From Anadara kagoshimensis (Eukaryota; Mollusca; Bivalvia; Arcoida; Arcidae): a stretch of DNA of 64,000 nt. The DNA is taken from positions 16,685,960-16,749,959 of the forward strand of contig CM037871.1 in the NCBI GenBank assembly GCA_021292105.1. Reading direction: 5' to 3'. Numbering within the stretch: position 1 is the first letter of the stretch; every line of letters starts with the position of its first letter. Of the stretch, positions 11,801 to 33,258 are shown in pieces. The notes below the pieces were generated by a model that was not told where the DNA came from, ran no database searches, and saw nothing but the letters and a program-made list of their open reading frames with translations. Both the position numbers and the translations under genes were made by a program.

Positions 11801-14800
11801 TCTCCTGTCCTCTGGTAAGCAATCACTTGCATTCTTACAGCAACTCTCCGGGACGGTGTCAGGATGGTAAGTACTCCAGGTTTCAGAGATCAGCCAGTCA
11901 GTGGAATTATTAATACCACAGCAGTGGAGCTGTTAAACAGAAGCAATATATATACATGTATATACTATATACACACTGCCATCCATAAATAAGCAGGGGT
12001 CCTACCAGTTTTGGGGTCCAAAGTATAGGAAAAATAGGAAACTGGGGTCAAAATTATAGGAGTTTTCACTAGAATGATAGTAATATTTTAAATAGTTTAC
12101 ACATAAAATATACATCCATGGCCTCCATTCCTCCCCTTTAGTCATTCCCTTTCTTCCTTTTACTAAAAAAAACTAGAAAAGCTAAAAAAAATACCCCCCG
12201 ATCCCAAAAATCCATCAGATCAAATTTTTAAATAGGAGGTGCACATCTACATTATATCACAAAGATTGTGTGAAAGTTTCATGAAAATCCATTGAAGGGT
12301 TTAGGAGGAGTTGCAGATAAGAGATAAGTATACCATAAGGTGTAATGGAAGGACGGAAGGATGGATGGACACACGGATGGACACTCCTATCACTATATAC
12401 CCCCCACTTAAAAAGTGGGGGGTATAATAAAATATTGGCAACTGCAATGTAGACTAGTCTTGCTGCTTTAGAAATACATAAGTGTTAATCTTGCTTCAGA
12501 TATGTACTAAATGCAAGGAAAATGTCCCCATTCGGAATTCCTAAAGCTATCAGTTACAAAAAAATATAGGAAGATATAGGAAATATATAAGGTTTTTCAA
12601 ATTATATAGGAAAGGGTCAAAATTATAGGAAATATAGGAATGGTAGGACCCCTGAATAAGTAAACAAATTTACATTTGTTAAGGTTTATATAATTATCAT
12701 CATAATAATTTCATTCAACATATTTATAGAAATGAAATACATGTATTGAAGGTTTTTCCCATTAATGGATTATATAAAGAGACATCCTAACAATAATATA
12801 ACCACTAAATGCATGCAACAAAGTTCTTTTTCTTGAAATTATTTTTTTCATTTTTTTTTTTATTCTGAAGAAAAAGTATAAAAAATATTGAATAAAATAT
12901 TTTCTGTGACAAAAACACTTTTTTAACTCAAAAACACTATTAAAGCTTATGCAGAATGATTTTTCAGTATTTTCAATTCCTGAAAATATTAAGTCTGAAA
13001 TGTTATGACTAATTTTAAACACATATAGACTGATTTCTACTTGACAATTTCAATTATCACAAAAACACATAAACAGAACATCAATATTTTTGTTTTAAGT
13101 TTCATTACACATTTCAGATTCTGACCAATATGGTGGATATCTACTTGATAATTTCAAATATCATAAAAATTCTGACCTCTTTCTGTAGGTAGTCGATCTG
13201 ATCCTTCTGTGTTTCATTGTATTTGTCAACAGCATCCTTCACACCGTCCTCTACAGCTCTCTTCATCTAAAACATATGCACAAGGTTTCAGTTATTCAAA
13301 TCACAAATCAGTAACATTAAACTCTAAAATGTGTGTATTCACACAATGAATTTTATCCTCTCCAGACTAGGCAATGGGGTATACATTGTATTTCACTAAC
13401 AGGGTACATCCCACCCTCCCAAGACTAATGCCTTTGGGGCATATATCACTATTAGGATTCTGTCTTCTTGAGACTAATGTAATGGGCAAAGATGTTTTCA
13501 AAGCTAAAGTTTCTAAAATAAGTGAAATAAAGGTTGCTGTATCCTCCAAAAAAAGTAGTCCATTCCAACTGCCAAGTTCTTGCGAAATGATTCTACATGT
13601 TCAGGCCTTAGATAGAATTCTTGATTCCACTTGGCACAGTGCCTAGTTGAATAAGAAAACCACTCAGCACTTGGAAATTTAACTCGGCACAGTAACCACA
13701 AGTGACACTAAGTGACTGCTGAATGCGAAACGGTTTGCACCGGATCGTTACAATTGACATCCTTTATGTCCTTATACAAGATTTTCCCGACCTACACTAA
13801 ATTGTCTGTTGTTTATTAATTGTAACATGCCCATGATGTATATGTCTGATAAATTTAACTCTGCACAGTGATGAGTGCAATAACAACATCACTCGTCCCA
13901 GTACACATTTCACTCGTCAGGACGAGTGGACGAGTGAATAATCGAAGCCCTGATGTTTTACCACAAAGATTTTTTTAGGTGCTTTCCAAAAGGCCTATAT
14001 TTTTCACAAATTTGTCTAAGACTGTAATAATTTAAGCGGAAACTTAGTAACTAGTCTGGCCTTATCACCAAAAAGAAGACCAAAGTGCTTAAGGCAAATA
14101 CCACCAGCCGTGCGAGTCTCCAAGTAACATCAACTCCTTTGAAAGAAGTCAATTCCTTCACATATCTTAGTAGCATTGATGGATTGTCGAGGTGGCTCAG
14201 AGCAAGATATTAAATGCCAAATAGGAAAAGCAATAACAGCATTTAGAATGATGACCACTATTTGGAGAGCTGGTTACATCAACTTGATAACATAAATCAG
14301 ACTTTTTAACTCAAATGTTAAAACCATTCTTCTATATGGTTGCAAGACATGGAAAACAACAAAATGTCTCCTAAACAAGCTCCAAGTCTTCATTAACAAC
14401 TGTCTGGGACAAATCCTACAGATCGGATGGCCAGAGAAAATCACCAACATTGAGTTATGGGATAAGACCAAACAACAGCCTATAGAGATGAAGCTATCAA
14501 AACAGAAATGGTGATGGATAGCACACATACCAATTCAATCACACGACAAGCACTGCATTGGAATCCTCAAGGGAAAAGAAAAGTCAAATGGCCAAGAAAC
14601 ATCTAACGGAGAAACAGAAATGGTCAGAGAGGGCTACAAATGGCAAGATCTGGCCAGACTAGCACAAAACAGAACTAGATGGAGGAGTGTTGTCAGTGGC
14701 CTATATACCTCCCTGGTACCACAGGCATAAGGTAGTAATTAATACTCACATCATCTCTGAAGACATAACCAAGGGCACCTGCTGCTACCTCCGCTGTCAA

Positions 14801-17240
14801 TATGACCATCAAAATGGAGAAAAACTGAAAGAATAAAAAGAAAACAAAATTACTCAATTCTGAGAATGTATATGGAAAGGCTATGTAAGTAATAAGCACA
14901 TTTTTCATAATATTAGCTTTGTTTTTCTTAACCTACACATGACTCGAGAGCATGTATCCAGCTTATAGGCTAATCAGGCCTGAGTACTTGTTCCATTCAT
15001 GATTGTCAGTTTAATATGATAAGCAACTTTAGAGTACCAGTAAAATATTCCCCCTTGAATAGAATGGTAGTCTATCACAAATTTAAACCCCAGCAAATTT
15101 GACTGTCAGTTCCCTTATATTTGTAATCAGGTGTTTATACAAAATATGTCATGAAAATAATTCTAAAAACTAATTTTCTATTGCAACTGTACAGCTATAC
15201 ATTAAAATACAGACAAAATGTAAATATTTACCACTGCAAGAAGACATTTATTTTCCTTGAATGCTGCAATACATCCAACAATTCCTAAAATAAACATGAT
15301 CACACCCACAACTATCAGGATGCCTGCTGGAATCAAGGTTAAATTGGCTCTTGTAAATTCATCAAAGTGATGGTATGTAGAAAACACCCAGCCGCCTATG
15401 AAGAACAGTCCTGCAGCAGCAGCCTGGAATATAAAATAATGAGAACATCACAAAATATTATATACTGTACACAGGTTTCCACATATTTGAAATTATTATG
15501 GATAGATCCTTTCGAAAATTTGTGAAAATACACATAGTCCTTTTTAAACCATTTCTTTTCAAATTTGCTAAAAATAAATTGCTTTTTGAAAGAATTTCTC
15601 AGAAATTGGTAGCTAATAGCCAAAAGCAATTTTACTTTTCAGATACAAGAAATGGATACATAGGTGTATGATCATGGTTTGGATCTGTTGCTCATCAGAT
15701 CAGATCGACTGATCGATTGATTGGTGTTTTAAGACTCGGTCAACAATATTTCAATTATATCAGGAGGTCAAATGAGCTCAATGAACTTCATTGAAGTGAC
15801 AATTTTTTATCTCTGCAGTGCACTCAGGGGAATTTATATCCCAGTCAAATTTTTTTCACTTACCAGTATATTTGTCAGGTCTTGAATGGTGAAACAATAA
15901 AGTGGCCAGAAAATTTTTATGGCCATTGTCCTGGGATTTATCAAGGGCCTATTTAGGGCCGAAATTCGGCCCCATTCCCAATGGAACAAACATTGATTTT
16001 TTCCCAAAAGGGCTGAGAAAATTCCCAATTAGAAAATCGGCTGAAGTCTGGCCATAAATGTGGCGCTGCTTTTCTCAATCTTCAATCAACTCAATACACT
16101 AAAAGCATTAGATTTAACAGGGATTTATTAGGGTCTTTTGGGAAAAGGCCCTAAACTAAAAATTGGGAAAAACTATCAACTTTTTGCTTATTTTGGGAAA
16201 ACTTTTACATCATTTTTGATGCCATTAATGATTAAATAAAATGCTTTTAGTGTATTGAGTTGATTGAAGATTGAGAAAAGCAGCCACATTTATGGCCAGA
16301 CTTCAGCTATGTATCTGGTAAGATTTTCTAATTGGGAATTTTTTCAGTTCATTTTTGGAAAAATTCAATGTTTTTCCATTGGGAATGGGGCCGAATTTCG
16401 GCCCTAAATAGGCCCTTGATAAATCCCTGTTTAATCACTTATGACATCAAAGATTTCCCCAAAATGAGCAAAAAGTTGATAGTTTTTCCCAATTTTTAGT
16501 TAAGGGCCTTTTCCCAAAAGACCCTGATAAATCCCTGTTGTCACAATACATGTCTCTGTATCCAAAATTACCTTACAGTAGATAATATTTGACTTTCCAT
16601 AGCTCCATGTTCCTTCCCTTTTCAGTTTTAATTTCACAATGGAGCTAGCTAAACAGGATGTGATTACTCTTCCAGAGCATGTACCCATTCTCACTTCCCT
16701 AGTGAAACTTCACGTATTACTTAATTTGCCAGTTTCAAAATTTTGACTGTGTTTTTGGAATATGGACATGGATTGGTAAGATTGTTTTTGATTATGTGCG
16801 ATTCGGGTCTGGGCTCGAAACCCATGACCTCCCGCTCTTAAGGCAACTTCTGATATACCGAGGTGTTATTAAATTTTATTGAACATTATCCATGTTATCA
16901 TATTATGAAACTGTAACAAAGTTTCACCATATCATTAGGATACCAATAACCCGATAACCACGATTGTCATCTGAATTTACAGAAGTGTGAATACAACACA
17001 ACCCTAGATGAACAGTATACAATTCATATAAATGACCATTAAGACTTCAATGAAGCCTACAAAATAACCAATGTTTACATTTTATTATTTTTTGCGTTTT
17101 TGCCAGAGTTGTCTGGTAAACATCACCCCTCCCTCACTTATCAACTCTCATACTTTGAAAAATAAAAAGTTTTATACCCAGAATATTAGACCGAGGACTG
17201 TTAGACATATTCTCGACGTTATTGTACACCCTTCAGCCAT
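8876..17240 (-). CDS. TSPAN3-like: Tetraspanin, TSPAN3-like, seven exons, 251 aa
   Basis: Coding exons on the minus strand, 5' to 3': 17240-17178, 15423-15232, 14824-14750, 13266-13177, 11929-11774, 9480-9397 and 8971-8876, all phase 0 with GT/AG ends. The protein starts MAEGCTITSRICLTVLGLIF and has four membrane segments (about residues 12-32, 52-74, 84-105, 205-228). The large loop carries LHCCG (141-145), PESCC (167-171), Cys177 and GC (193-194), giving six loop cysteines as in TSPAN3. Asn-linked sequons are at N48, N127, N148 and N173. The cytoplasmic tail has RYEVL, a YxxPhi sorting signal (Y239), suggesting endosomal/lysosomal traffic. Length and N-terminal GCTITS, IDYLQKELHCCG and AVIQILGM blocks match the TSPAN3/TSPAN36 clade. 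Tetraspanins organise membrane microdomains; a specific partner cannot be read from sequence. Confidence 0.96.
9691..10319. mobile_element. 629-bp foldback transposon with 9-bp TSD (Mutator-like)
   Basis: Two near-identical arms (about 9691-9964 and 10053-10319) face each other around a ~90-bp loop. The outer ends are TAGCCCGAGATTCCTCTGGC and its complement. ATTACAGTG flanks both sides (9682-9690 and 10320-10328), a 9-bp target duplication typical of Mutator-like elements. Each arm tip folds on itself through GGCCCGAAATT and AATTTCGGGCC around a T or A run. The mirrored reading frames at 9624 and 10336 are arm sequence, not genes. It sits in the tetraspanin intron 9481-11773. Confidence 0.85.
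10560..10825 (+). other. GC-richer unclassified stretch, probably an old repeat
   Basis: This part of the intron is clearly richer in G and C than its surroundings and reads through as an 85-codon open frame, but it has no recognisable motif, splice context or start context. I suspect a degraded transposon. Confidence 0.3.
11994..12654. mobile_element. 661-bp TIR element with 6-bp TSD, containing a second inserted element
   Basis: The ends are CAGGGGTCCTACCA and TGGTAGGACCCCTG, perfect inverted repeats. AATAAG flanks both sides (11988-11993, 12655-12660). The interior repeats TATAGGAAA-type motifs. Between about 12225 and 12430 lies a different sequence that begins near AGGTGCACATCTACATTATA and finishes in a perfect hairpin at 12399-12424 (CCCCCCACTT/AAGTGGGGGG) followed by TATAATAA. 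This resembles the 3' end of a Helitron-type element. No transposase. Confidence 0.75.
14070..14730 (+). pseudogene. Dead 3' fragment of a non-LTR retrotransposon (LINE) ORF2
   Basis: Plus-strand translation shows the C-terminal part of a LINE reverse transcriptase polyprotein: IGKAITAFRMMTTIWRAG, LFNSNVKTILLYGCKTW, KLQVFINNCLGQILQIGWPE, and ending LARLAQNRTRWR...LVPQA with a stop at 14728-14730. In-frame stops (after NLIT, and inside KW*WIAH) and at least one frame change show it is dead; the catalytic palm is absent. It lies antisense in the tetraspanin intron 13267-14749... and its stop codon is only 13 bp from the splice donor hexamer at 14744-14749. RTE/CR1-type affinity is likely but not settled. 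Confidence 0.85.
15931..16537. mobile_element. ~290-bp MITE (5-bp TSD) split by a second copy
   Basis: The left end is CTGGGATTTATCAAGGGCC and the right end GACCCTGATAAATCCCTG. TTGTC flanks both sides (15926-15930, 16538-16542). Another member of the same family (16118-16429) interrupts it. Removing the insert and one TSD leaves 290 bp that aligns with the copy at 20380-20691. It lies in tetraspanin intron 1. Confidence 0.85.
16118..16429 (-). mobile_element. 312-bp MITE, nested copy, inverted
   Basis: The ends are CAGGGATTTATTAGGGTC and GGCCCTTGATAAATCCCTG, and TTTAA is duplicated on both sides (16113-16117, 16430-16434). The uninterrupted site AGATTTAATCA can be read in the homologous copy at about 20570, confirming a 5-bp TSD. 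Its orientation is opposite to the host element, so the locus can fold on itself. Confidence 0.88.
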
Positions 17241-19080
17241 CTTCGCACTTGTTTGAAGAAAATTAACTACAACCACTTGTCTCCGGGTTGTTTTTACGAA
17301 AAATCATGTGACAATCTTAGACGGGTTCACAGTAAATGTAATGCGCACGAGCAGTAAATTGTACCTAATGACAGCGAGTTTATGGAATTGACAGGAAAAC
17401 GTCAAAAGGTCAGGAACGAGGTTCTTTTCAGTACACTCAAGACATTATTTAAAAGTAGTTGACGCTAGATAAGAACAGCTATTAATGTAAATCAAACGGC
17501 TCGTTATGTCATATTTGATTGGAGAACTCCGCCAAGACCAACAACCAATCGCCTTTGAATTATTTGAAAAAGTAAAAGAAAAATAAGGTTCAATCCATCA
17601 GCCATAAATAAAACAGTTTGTAGCTACAGCCAATTTACAGATCAAGCTATCAGTCATCACTGAATATAGTGCACATCAGTCAATCACCGTAACAAGCTAA
17701 TCGTCACTCTATATAGGTCATCCAATGCACAGGGAATATCAGATATTTCAGGTGGAATCAACAAACACATCACGCCAACCAATCAACCAAAGATTGACCG
17801 GCGAATCAACTGATGCCTGAATGCTGGTGTGTCATTCAGAAAAAATCACCAACTAATCAAATGATAAGTGGAACCAGCGACATACAACCAATCAACTAGT
17901 CTACTACCATCAGCATTCCGCTAATCAATCAACTCAGTAATGATGTGCAACGATGACACCAATGCACTTATCCAACCAAAAGTCCAATGCGGAGGCTATT
18001 TTACACACCTTGATCTTGTTCTTGAATCAATTTCACTATGTCTATGTATATTATTCGCATCATTACATACGGTGGTAATTTTTGTGAATAAAACATCTAT
18101 GGCGAACTTTTTGATTATCAGATAACATAAGGTTAGGTAGTAATTAAGTACTGATCTTTCACTTTGATTGGTTTATATATGTTTAGATAGTTCCCATGGA
18201 CCTCTAGCAGACGGAATTTTTCAGTAGAGTGGACGCCATTTTATTACAATCTATATCATTTATCTATCTATTTTAACCAGAGACATTTTTAAATTATTGT
18301 TTTTCAAAAAGTAATCCGGATATCAATACAGTTTTCAGATTTTTGAAATTGCCAATGTTTTTACTTTGATTTGGTATATTTTATAAGATTTTTGTCCCAA
18401 TAAGAACGATGTGACAATAAATTTTATACACCCTATTTTAGAAAGAATAATAAGAGTCAAAATACTAATGCCTAAAAAAATGGCAGCTAGTTTACCTGTA
18501 AAGTTGACAGTGTGATGTCACATGGGAACTATCTATTGCCGCTTTCACGGCAGCATGGTTTGTTTTATTAAAGATGTGCATTCAATTCTTTGTACCTTTT
18601 TCATTGCTTGACATTTTATCAATGTTGAACAATACATAATCATTGATAAGCTTGCAGTTACAAACATAGTCCATAATAGGCTTAATGTCAGACGTCAGTC
18701 CTGTATTTATTATACTTTATATTTATCGTACCCGTCCTAACATTTATAGACTAGCCTTACCGTGGAATATTTAAAAAGATCCACGATTGGGTTGAAACGA
18801 GAATGAAAATTCAGAAAATAGTTAATTTTTCAACTTTCCCGCCATTTAAGTCATCGTGATATATATTACAGATTTCACAGAACAAAAACGAATCAACGTT
18901 AAAGAATCTTAAATTACACTATGGTAAAATTACATATTACAGACAATCGATGCATTGTTATTTATTGATGAAAAATTTTAGTAATTCAAATAAAAAACAT
19001 AATTGAAATCACATTTATTAGTTTGTTCGTTTATTAATATTTATTATCTCCCCCTTTTCTTCTGAAATTTATAGTGCTCT
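17241..19080. promoter_or_regulatory. Shared upstream region of the divergent tetraspanin and ATP5F1A genes
   Basis: The two start codons (17240 on minus, 19141 on plus) are 1.9 kb apart and face away from each other, so both promoters must lie here. No clear TATA box or initiator can be assigned. Many CAATCA/AACCAATCA motifs (17500-17940) occur on the tetraspanin side. A TA-flanked MITE at 18186-18533 occupies the middle. Confidence 0.5.
18186..18533. mobile_element. 348-bp Tc1/mariner-type MITE
   Basis: Ends GATAGTTCCCATG and CATGGGAACTATC are perfect inverted repeats flanked by TA on each side (18184-18185, 18534-18535). Weaker inverted similarity continues inwards (GACGCCATTTT against AAAATGGCAGCT). 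No transposase. Confidence 0.8.
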
Positions 19081-19140
19081 ACGGGGTGACCTTCGTCGTC
19101 ACAAGGTGTGCGAGCAGTGAAAAATCATTGTGTGGCCAAC

Positions 19141-29858
<10,718 letters not shown>

Positions 29859-30010
29859 TAGTGCTATTATTGTAGAACATTATATTTATACAAACAAAAG
29901 AGAATGAACTTAAATGAGTGAATGGTATTGTTTTGGATAAAGATGGTGAACTTCTCATAATTTTTACATAGCGTGACCGTGTTATTTACAAAATGTTCAC
30001 TGTTTATTGT

Positions 30011-30016
30011 AATAAA
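30011..30016 (+). terminator. Polyadenylation signal of ATP5F1A
   Basis: A canonical AATAAA lies 153 bp after the stop codon, with no earlier canonical hexamer in the 3' UTR. Confidence 0.75.
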
Positions 30017-30216
30017 AGAACTAAACAAGATCTTTTTAACTTTTGATTAAATGAATAATAGAGACGCCCTGTAGGATCTGCATGTCTTGTTATGTGACCA
30101 GCATGAATTTGAGTAAGAGATCTTACAACTACATTTTTCACAATTATAAAGTACTGCAATTTCACCTACAGCTATTGACATATTGAATGCAAAGTTTAGT
30201 GAACACTTGCTGCTCC

Positions 30217-30482
30217 TTTAAATGGGGTTTAACCTCTAAGTCAAGACTATTTCTCTTATATTGATATGGAACCAGCTGTAGGTGAAGTTAGAGAATTTTT
30301 TTGCCTTTTCAGTGCGCTAAGGGCAATGGGCATATAGGGCTAAGGTCTTGTATGAAGCACTCTTTCATTTCATAATGCCGAGTGCTTTGCAAAAGAACAA
30401 ACGGTCACTTTTTTGAAGTAACCCTAACCTTCCACACACAGTGAGAACTCTACTAACTGAGCTAGCTACTGTACTCTAGTGG
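30217..30482 (-). mobile_element. SINE family A, degraded copy
   Basis: Reverse reading shows a head with AGCTCAGTTAGTAGAGTTCT, a GTTACTTCAAAAAAGTGACC body, CACTCGGCATTATGAAATGA and a tail region near TATAAGAGAAATAGTCTTGA. It lies 200 bp after the ATP5F1A poly(A) signal. Confidence 0.7.
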
Positions 30483-30981
30483 TTCCGAGACATAAGAGTT
30501 GTGTTGGGACAAGAAGTGCAAAACTTGGGCAAATCCTAGAAAAACCTATTCTCTTTAAAGATTATAATTTTGCCAATTTATCAAAATTGTTCAGGATGAT
30601 CTTGACAAAGGACAGACCACATTTGTATACCATAAGTTGGGCCAGAAAGTAAGTTGTTAGGTCCAATAATACAAAATGCAACTCATTCCCAGAATTATCT
30701 TCTTGATATTACTCTAACAACATAGGAAATTATCCTAGTATGAGAAAGTTTGTGTGCTGAAGGTTGGTTGTTTTCTCCAGATACTGCAGTTTCCTTTATT
30801 GTCCTAGAAACTGGCCACTGCAAGTAAAAATCTTGACTTTCCTGTGAAATTTCATTGCTCCACACCACTCTGTGGAATCAAGATTTTTTTTTTTTGACAA
30901 ATGACTCGGTACATTTGTGCCATGTAGCGGAGATACAAACACGATATTGGGATTGATGATGTATGGCAATTTTTTCATGTA

Positions 30982-31143
30982 CAGTCAAACCTGTCTATAA
31001 AGGCCACCCAAGGGAACCAGTAAAAGTGGCCTTTATATTCAGGTTAAAATAATATGAATAAAGAACAATTGGGATACAATTTCACTGGCCTTTATAAGCA
31101 GGTGGCCCTTTTATAGATGTGGCCTTTAAGGCAGGTTGGACTG
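30982..31143. mobile_element. 162-bp TA-flanked MITE (mariner/pogo-type)
   Basis: The ends are CAGTCAAACCTGTCTATAAA and GGCAGGTTGGACTG, with TA on both sides (30980-30981, 31144-31145). A second copy is at about 60387-60565. Confidence 0.8.
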
Positions 31144-31208
31144 TATACATATATAAACCCTATTTATGGGGGTATAATCATGCATCTTAAATGGTTAGAA
31201 TATACAGC

Positions 31209-31387
31209 ACAGACCCCTCGAAAGTTTAATACTGAGCTAGCTAAAAATGGGGCGAAGTGGTCGAGATATAGATGTGACAAGATTGATAGCAGCTGCTAAC
31301 CATAGAGCTATAGCTAACGAGGGGCTGAGATCAGCTGCTGATTCCATCCTTATTTGTCATCTTGGTGTGAAACTTTTAACGGGTCAA
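31209..31387. mobile_element. Degraded copy of the TCGAAAGTTTAACAC TIR family
   Basis: Left ACAGACCCCTCGAAAGTTTA and right GTGTGAAACTTTTAACGGGT are imperfect inverted ends of the family defined at 60938-61143. Confidence 0.55.
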
Positions 31388-31429
31388 TCACAGGTTATTG
31401 GTTTCCACAGGTTCAAATTTATACCAGTA

Positions 31430-31720
31430 TTTTTAGCTCAGATGAGCTATTGCAATGGTTCAGTCTGTTGTCTGTCATGCGTCGTCCGTTAACATTTCGC
31501 ATTTAAATCGTCGTCAAAAATTACAGCACCAAATTTGATGAAACTTACCAACAATCGGCTTTCAGAATTGCAAAAAAAAAATGAAGGAGTTTTGGCCCCT
31601 TGGTGCCTCATAAAGGGGAAAATTGTAAAAATCTTTAAAAATCTTCTCCTCTGAACAATGCTGAAGATGCAAGCATTTTTAATAATTTCAATAATCAAAC
31701 AAAACAACTGATTTTAGCTT
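31430..31720 (+). mobile_element. Helitron-like end fragment
   Basis: It begins TTTTAGCTCAGATGAGCTATTGCAATGG and continues TGCGTCGTCCGTTAACA, a sequence type I associate with high-copy mollusc elements (from memory, not searched). The other end is not visible. Confidence 0.4.
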
Positions 31721-32160
31721 CAACAAAGATATATATTTGATTCGCATGGACTAAAGCATGCTTACGAAAACAAAGAGCAAGTATAATGACAGAAACAAAA
31801 TAATAAAACAAAAACAATAACTTAATTAATATAAATATTTGTTCTTAAAATTCTATTAAAAGTATATTTATTGCTTTAATTTAATAACAACATAGTTACA
31901 AGTTAAAACGCAGGATTTGAAATGGTTTTTTCACGATGCTTAAATGAAACCAAAAATGATTCGATAATTTTGTCAAAACTCTTGCACCAAATAGTATTGG
32001 TGACATTCACTATCTAAAATAAGTTTCAATTTACTCAGAAAAAATATGCATGTATATGGTAACGTTTACTTGCCGAAGTAAATTTTGAGTTTGTTTTCTT
32101 TAGATGTCAAACCCTGCAGTTCTAAACTTTAAACTATTTGTTTTTAATCCTATAATTATA

Positions 32161-32395
32161 GGCAAACAACATTGACCTGTTCGCTTGACCTTTGATTTAA
32201 ATATTCATTATGAATGAGTTAATTTAAGAAAAAGGGATCACGTGTGTACACTTCCTCTATATGATGTAAACATTAATCATGTGCAATGTGTATATGTATC
32301 AACAGCAAATCTTAATACTAACCATGAGTTGAGTGGATCGTCCTATATGAATATTCCTAATGAAAGGTCATGCGGACAGGTCAATGTTGTTTACC
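32161..32395. mobile_element. 235-bp TA-flanked MITE
   Basis: Ends GGCAAACAACATTGACCTGT and ACAGGTCAATGTTGTTTACC are inverted over about 30 bp with few mismatches; TA lies on each side. A second copy is at 55923-56151. Confidence 0.75.
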
Positions 32396-33008
32396 TATGC
32401 AAATCAAACATGTGAATAATATCAATATTAAACAAGCTCAAAAAATAAATTCCATCATCAACCACCTTTCTTAAATTTTATAAATATTTTAAGAGTGTAA
32501 GTTCATTTGTCAAAAGCTCAAATTATGAATCTAAAACACGGAACTTCAAATCAAAATGTGAATAGACTACATTACATGTATTTGTTTTTTAGATAGGGAG
32601 AAATTAACTCAAAGAACTGTGTTATTTCTAGAGGTTCTGGTAAGTCATATGGTAAACATATAAGTATATATTGGTCAGCCCGATTTTTTGCTTTAACCCC
32701 AACCGCCCCCCCCCTGACATTCATCACTAAAATACACATTTGAAACATGTTAAAAGGCTAAAGAAATTGTTAACAATTATGTGCTGAGCCATACATAAGA
32801 CATGTACATTTTGTATTTACAAATTTTCGGTAGTAGAAAAGGACGCAAATCGCAAATGTGTGCATTCTAAATGAACTTTCAGCATACAGTTAATAAACAC
32901 GAGCAACATTTGTAAAGAAGATAGATTGATCACCTGTGAACACAAGAAATAGTGGTCTACTAACTGAACACACTACAACTATAATAAAATTGATAAAAGA
33001 CCTTCTGA

Positions 33009-33258
33009 TAGCTCACCTGTAGACCCAGTACTAGCCGGGGGGAAATATCCAAAGTATCCACAGACTAACAATGGGCACAAGATGCTTATATCAGTGGTAC
33101 AATGTACGTCGTACCTTTTTACAGGTGAGCTAATAAAGTGGAGAGGCATTTGAAACTTGTAGCCCATTTAAACCATGTACAGACTTCAATGGATACATGA
33201 TGCTCACACCAATGGTACATGTATGTCATGCTTTTTTACAGGTGAGCTAATAAAGGGG
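33009..33258. mobile_element. Short Helitron-like repeat with AGCTCACCTGTA ends
   Basis: AGCTCACCTGTA at 33009 is inverted as TACAGGTGAGCT at 33120, followed by AATAAAG; the same right end recurs at 33237-33258. The right end resembles that of the large element at 39550-41718. Confidence 0.5.
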
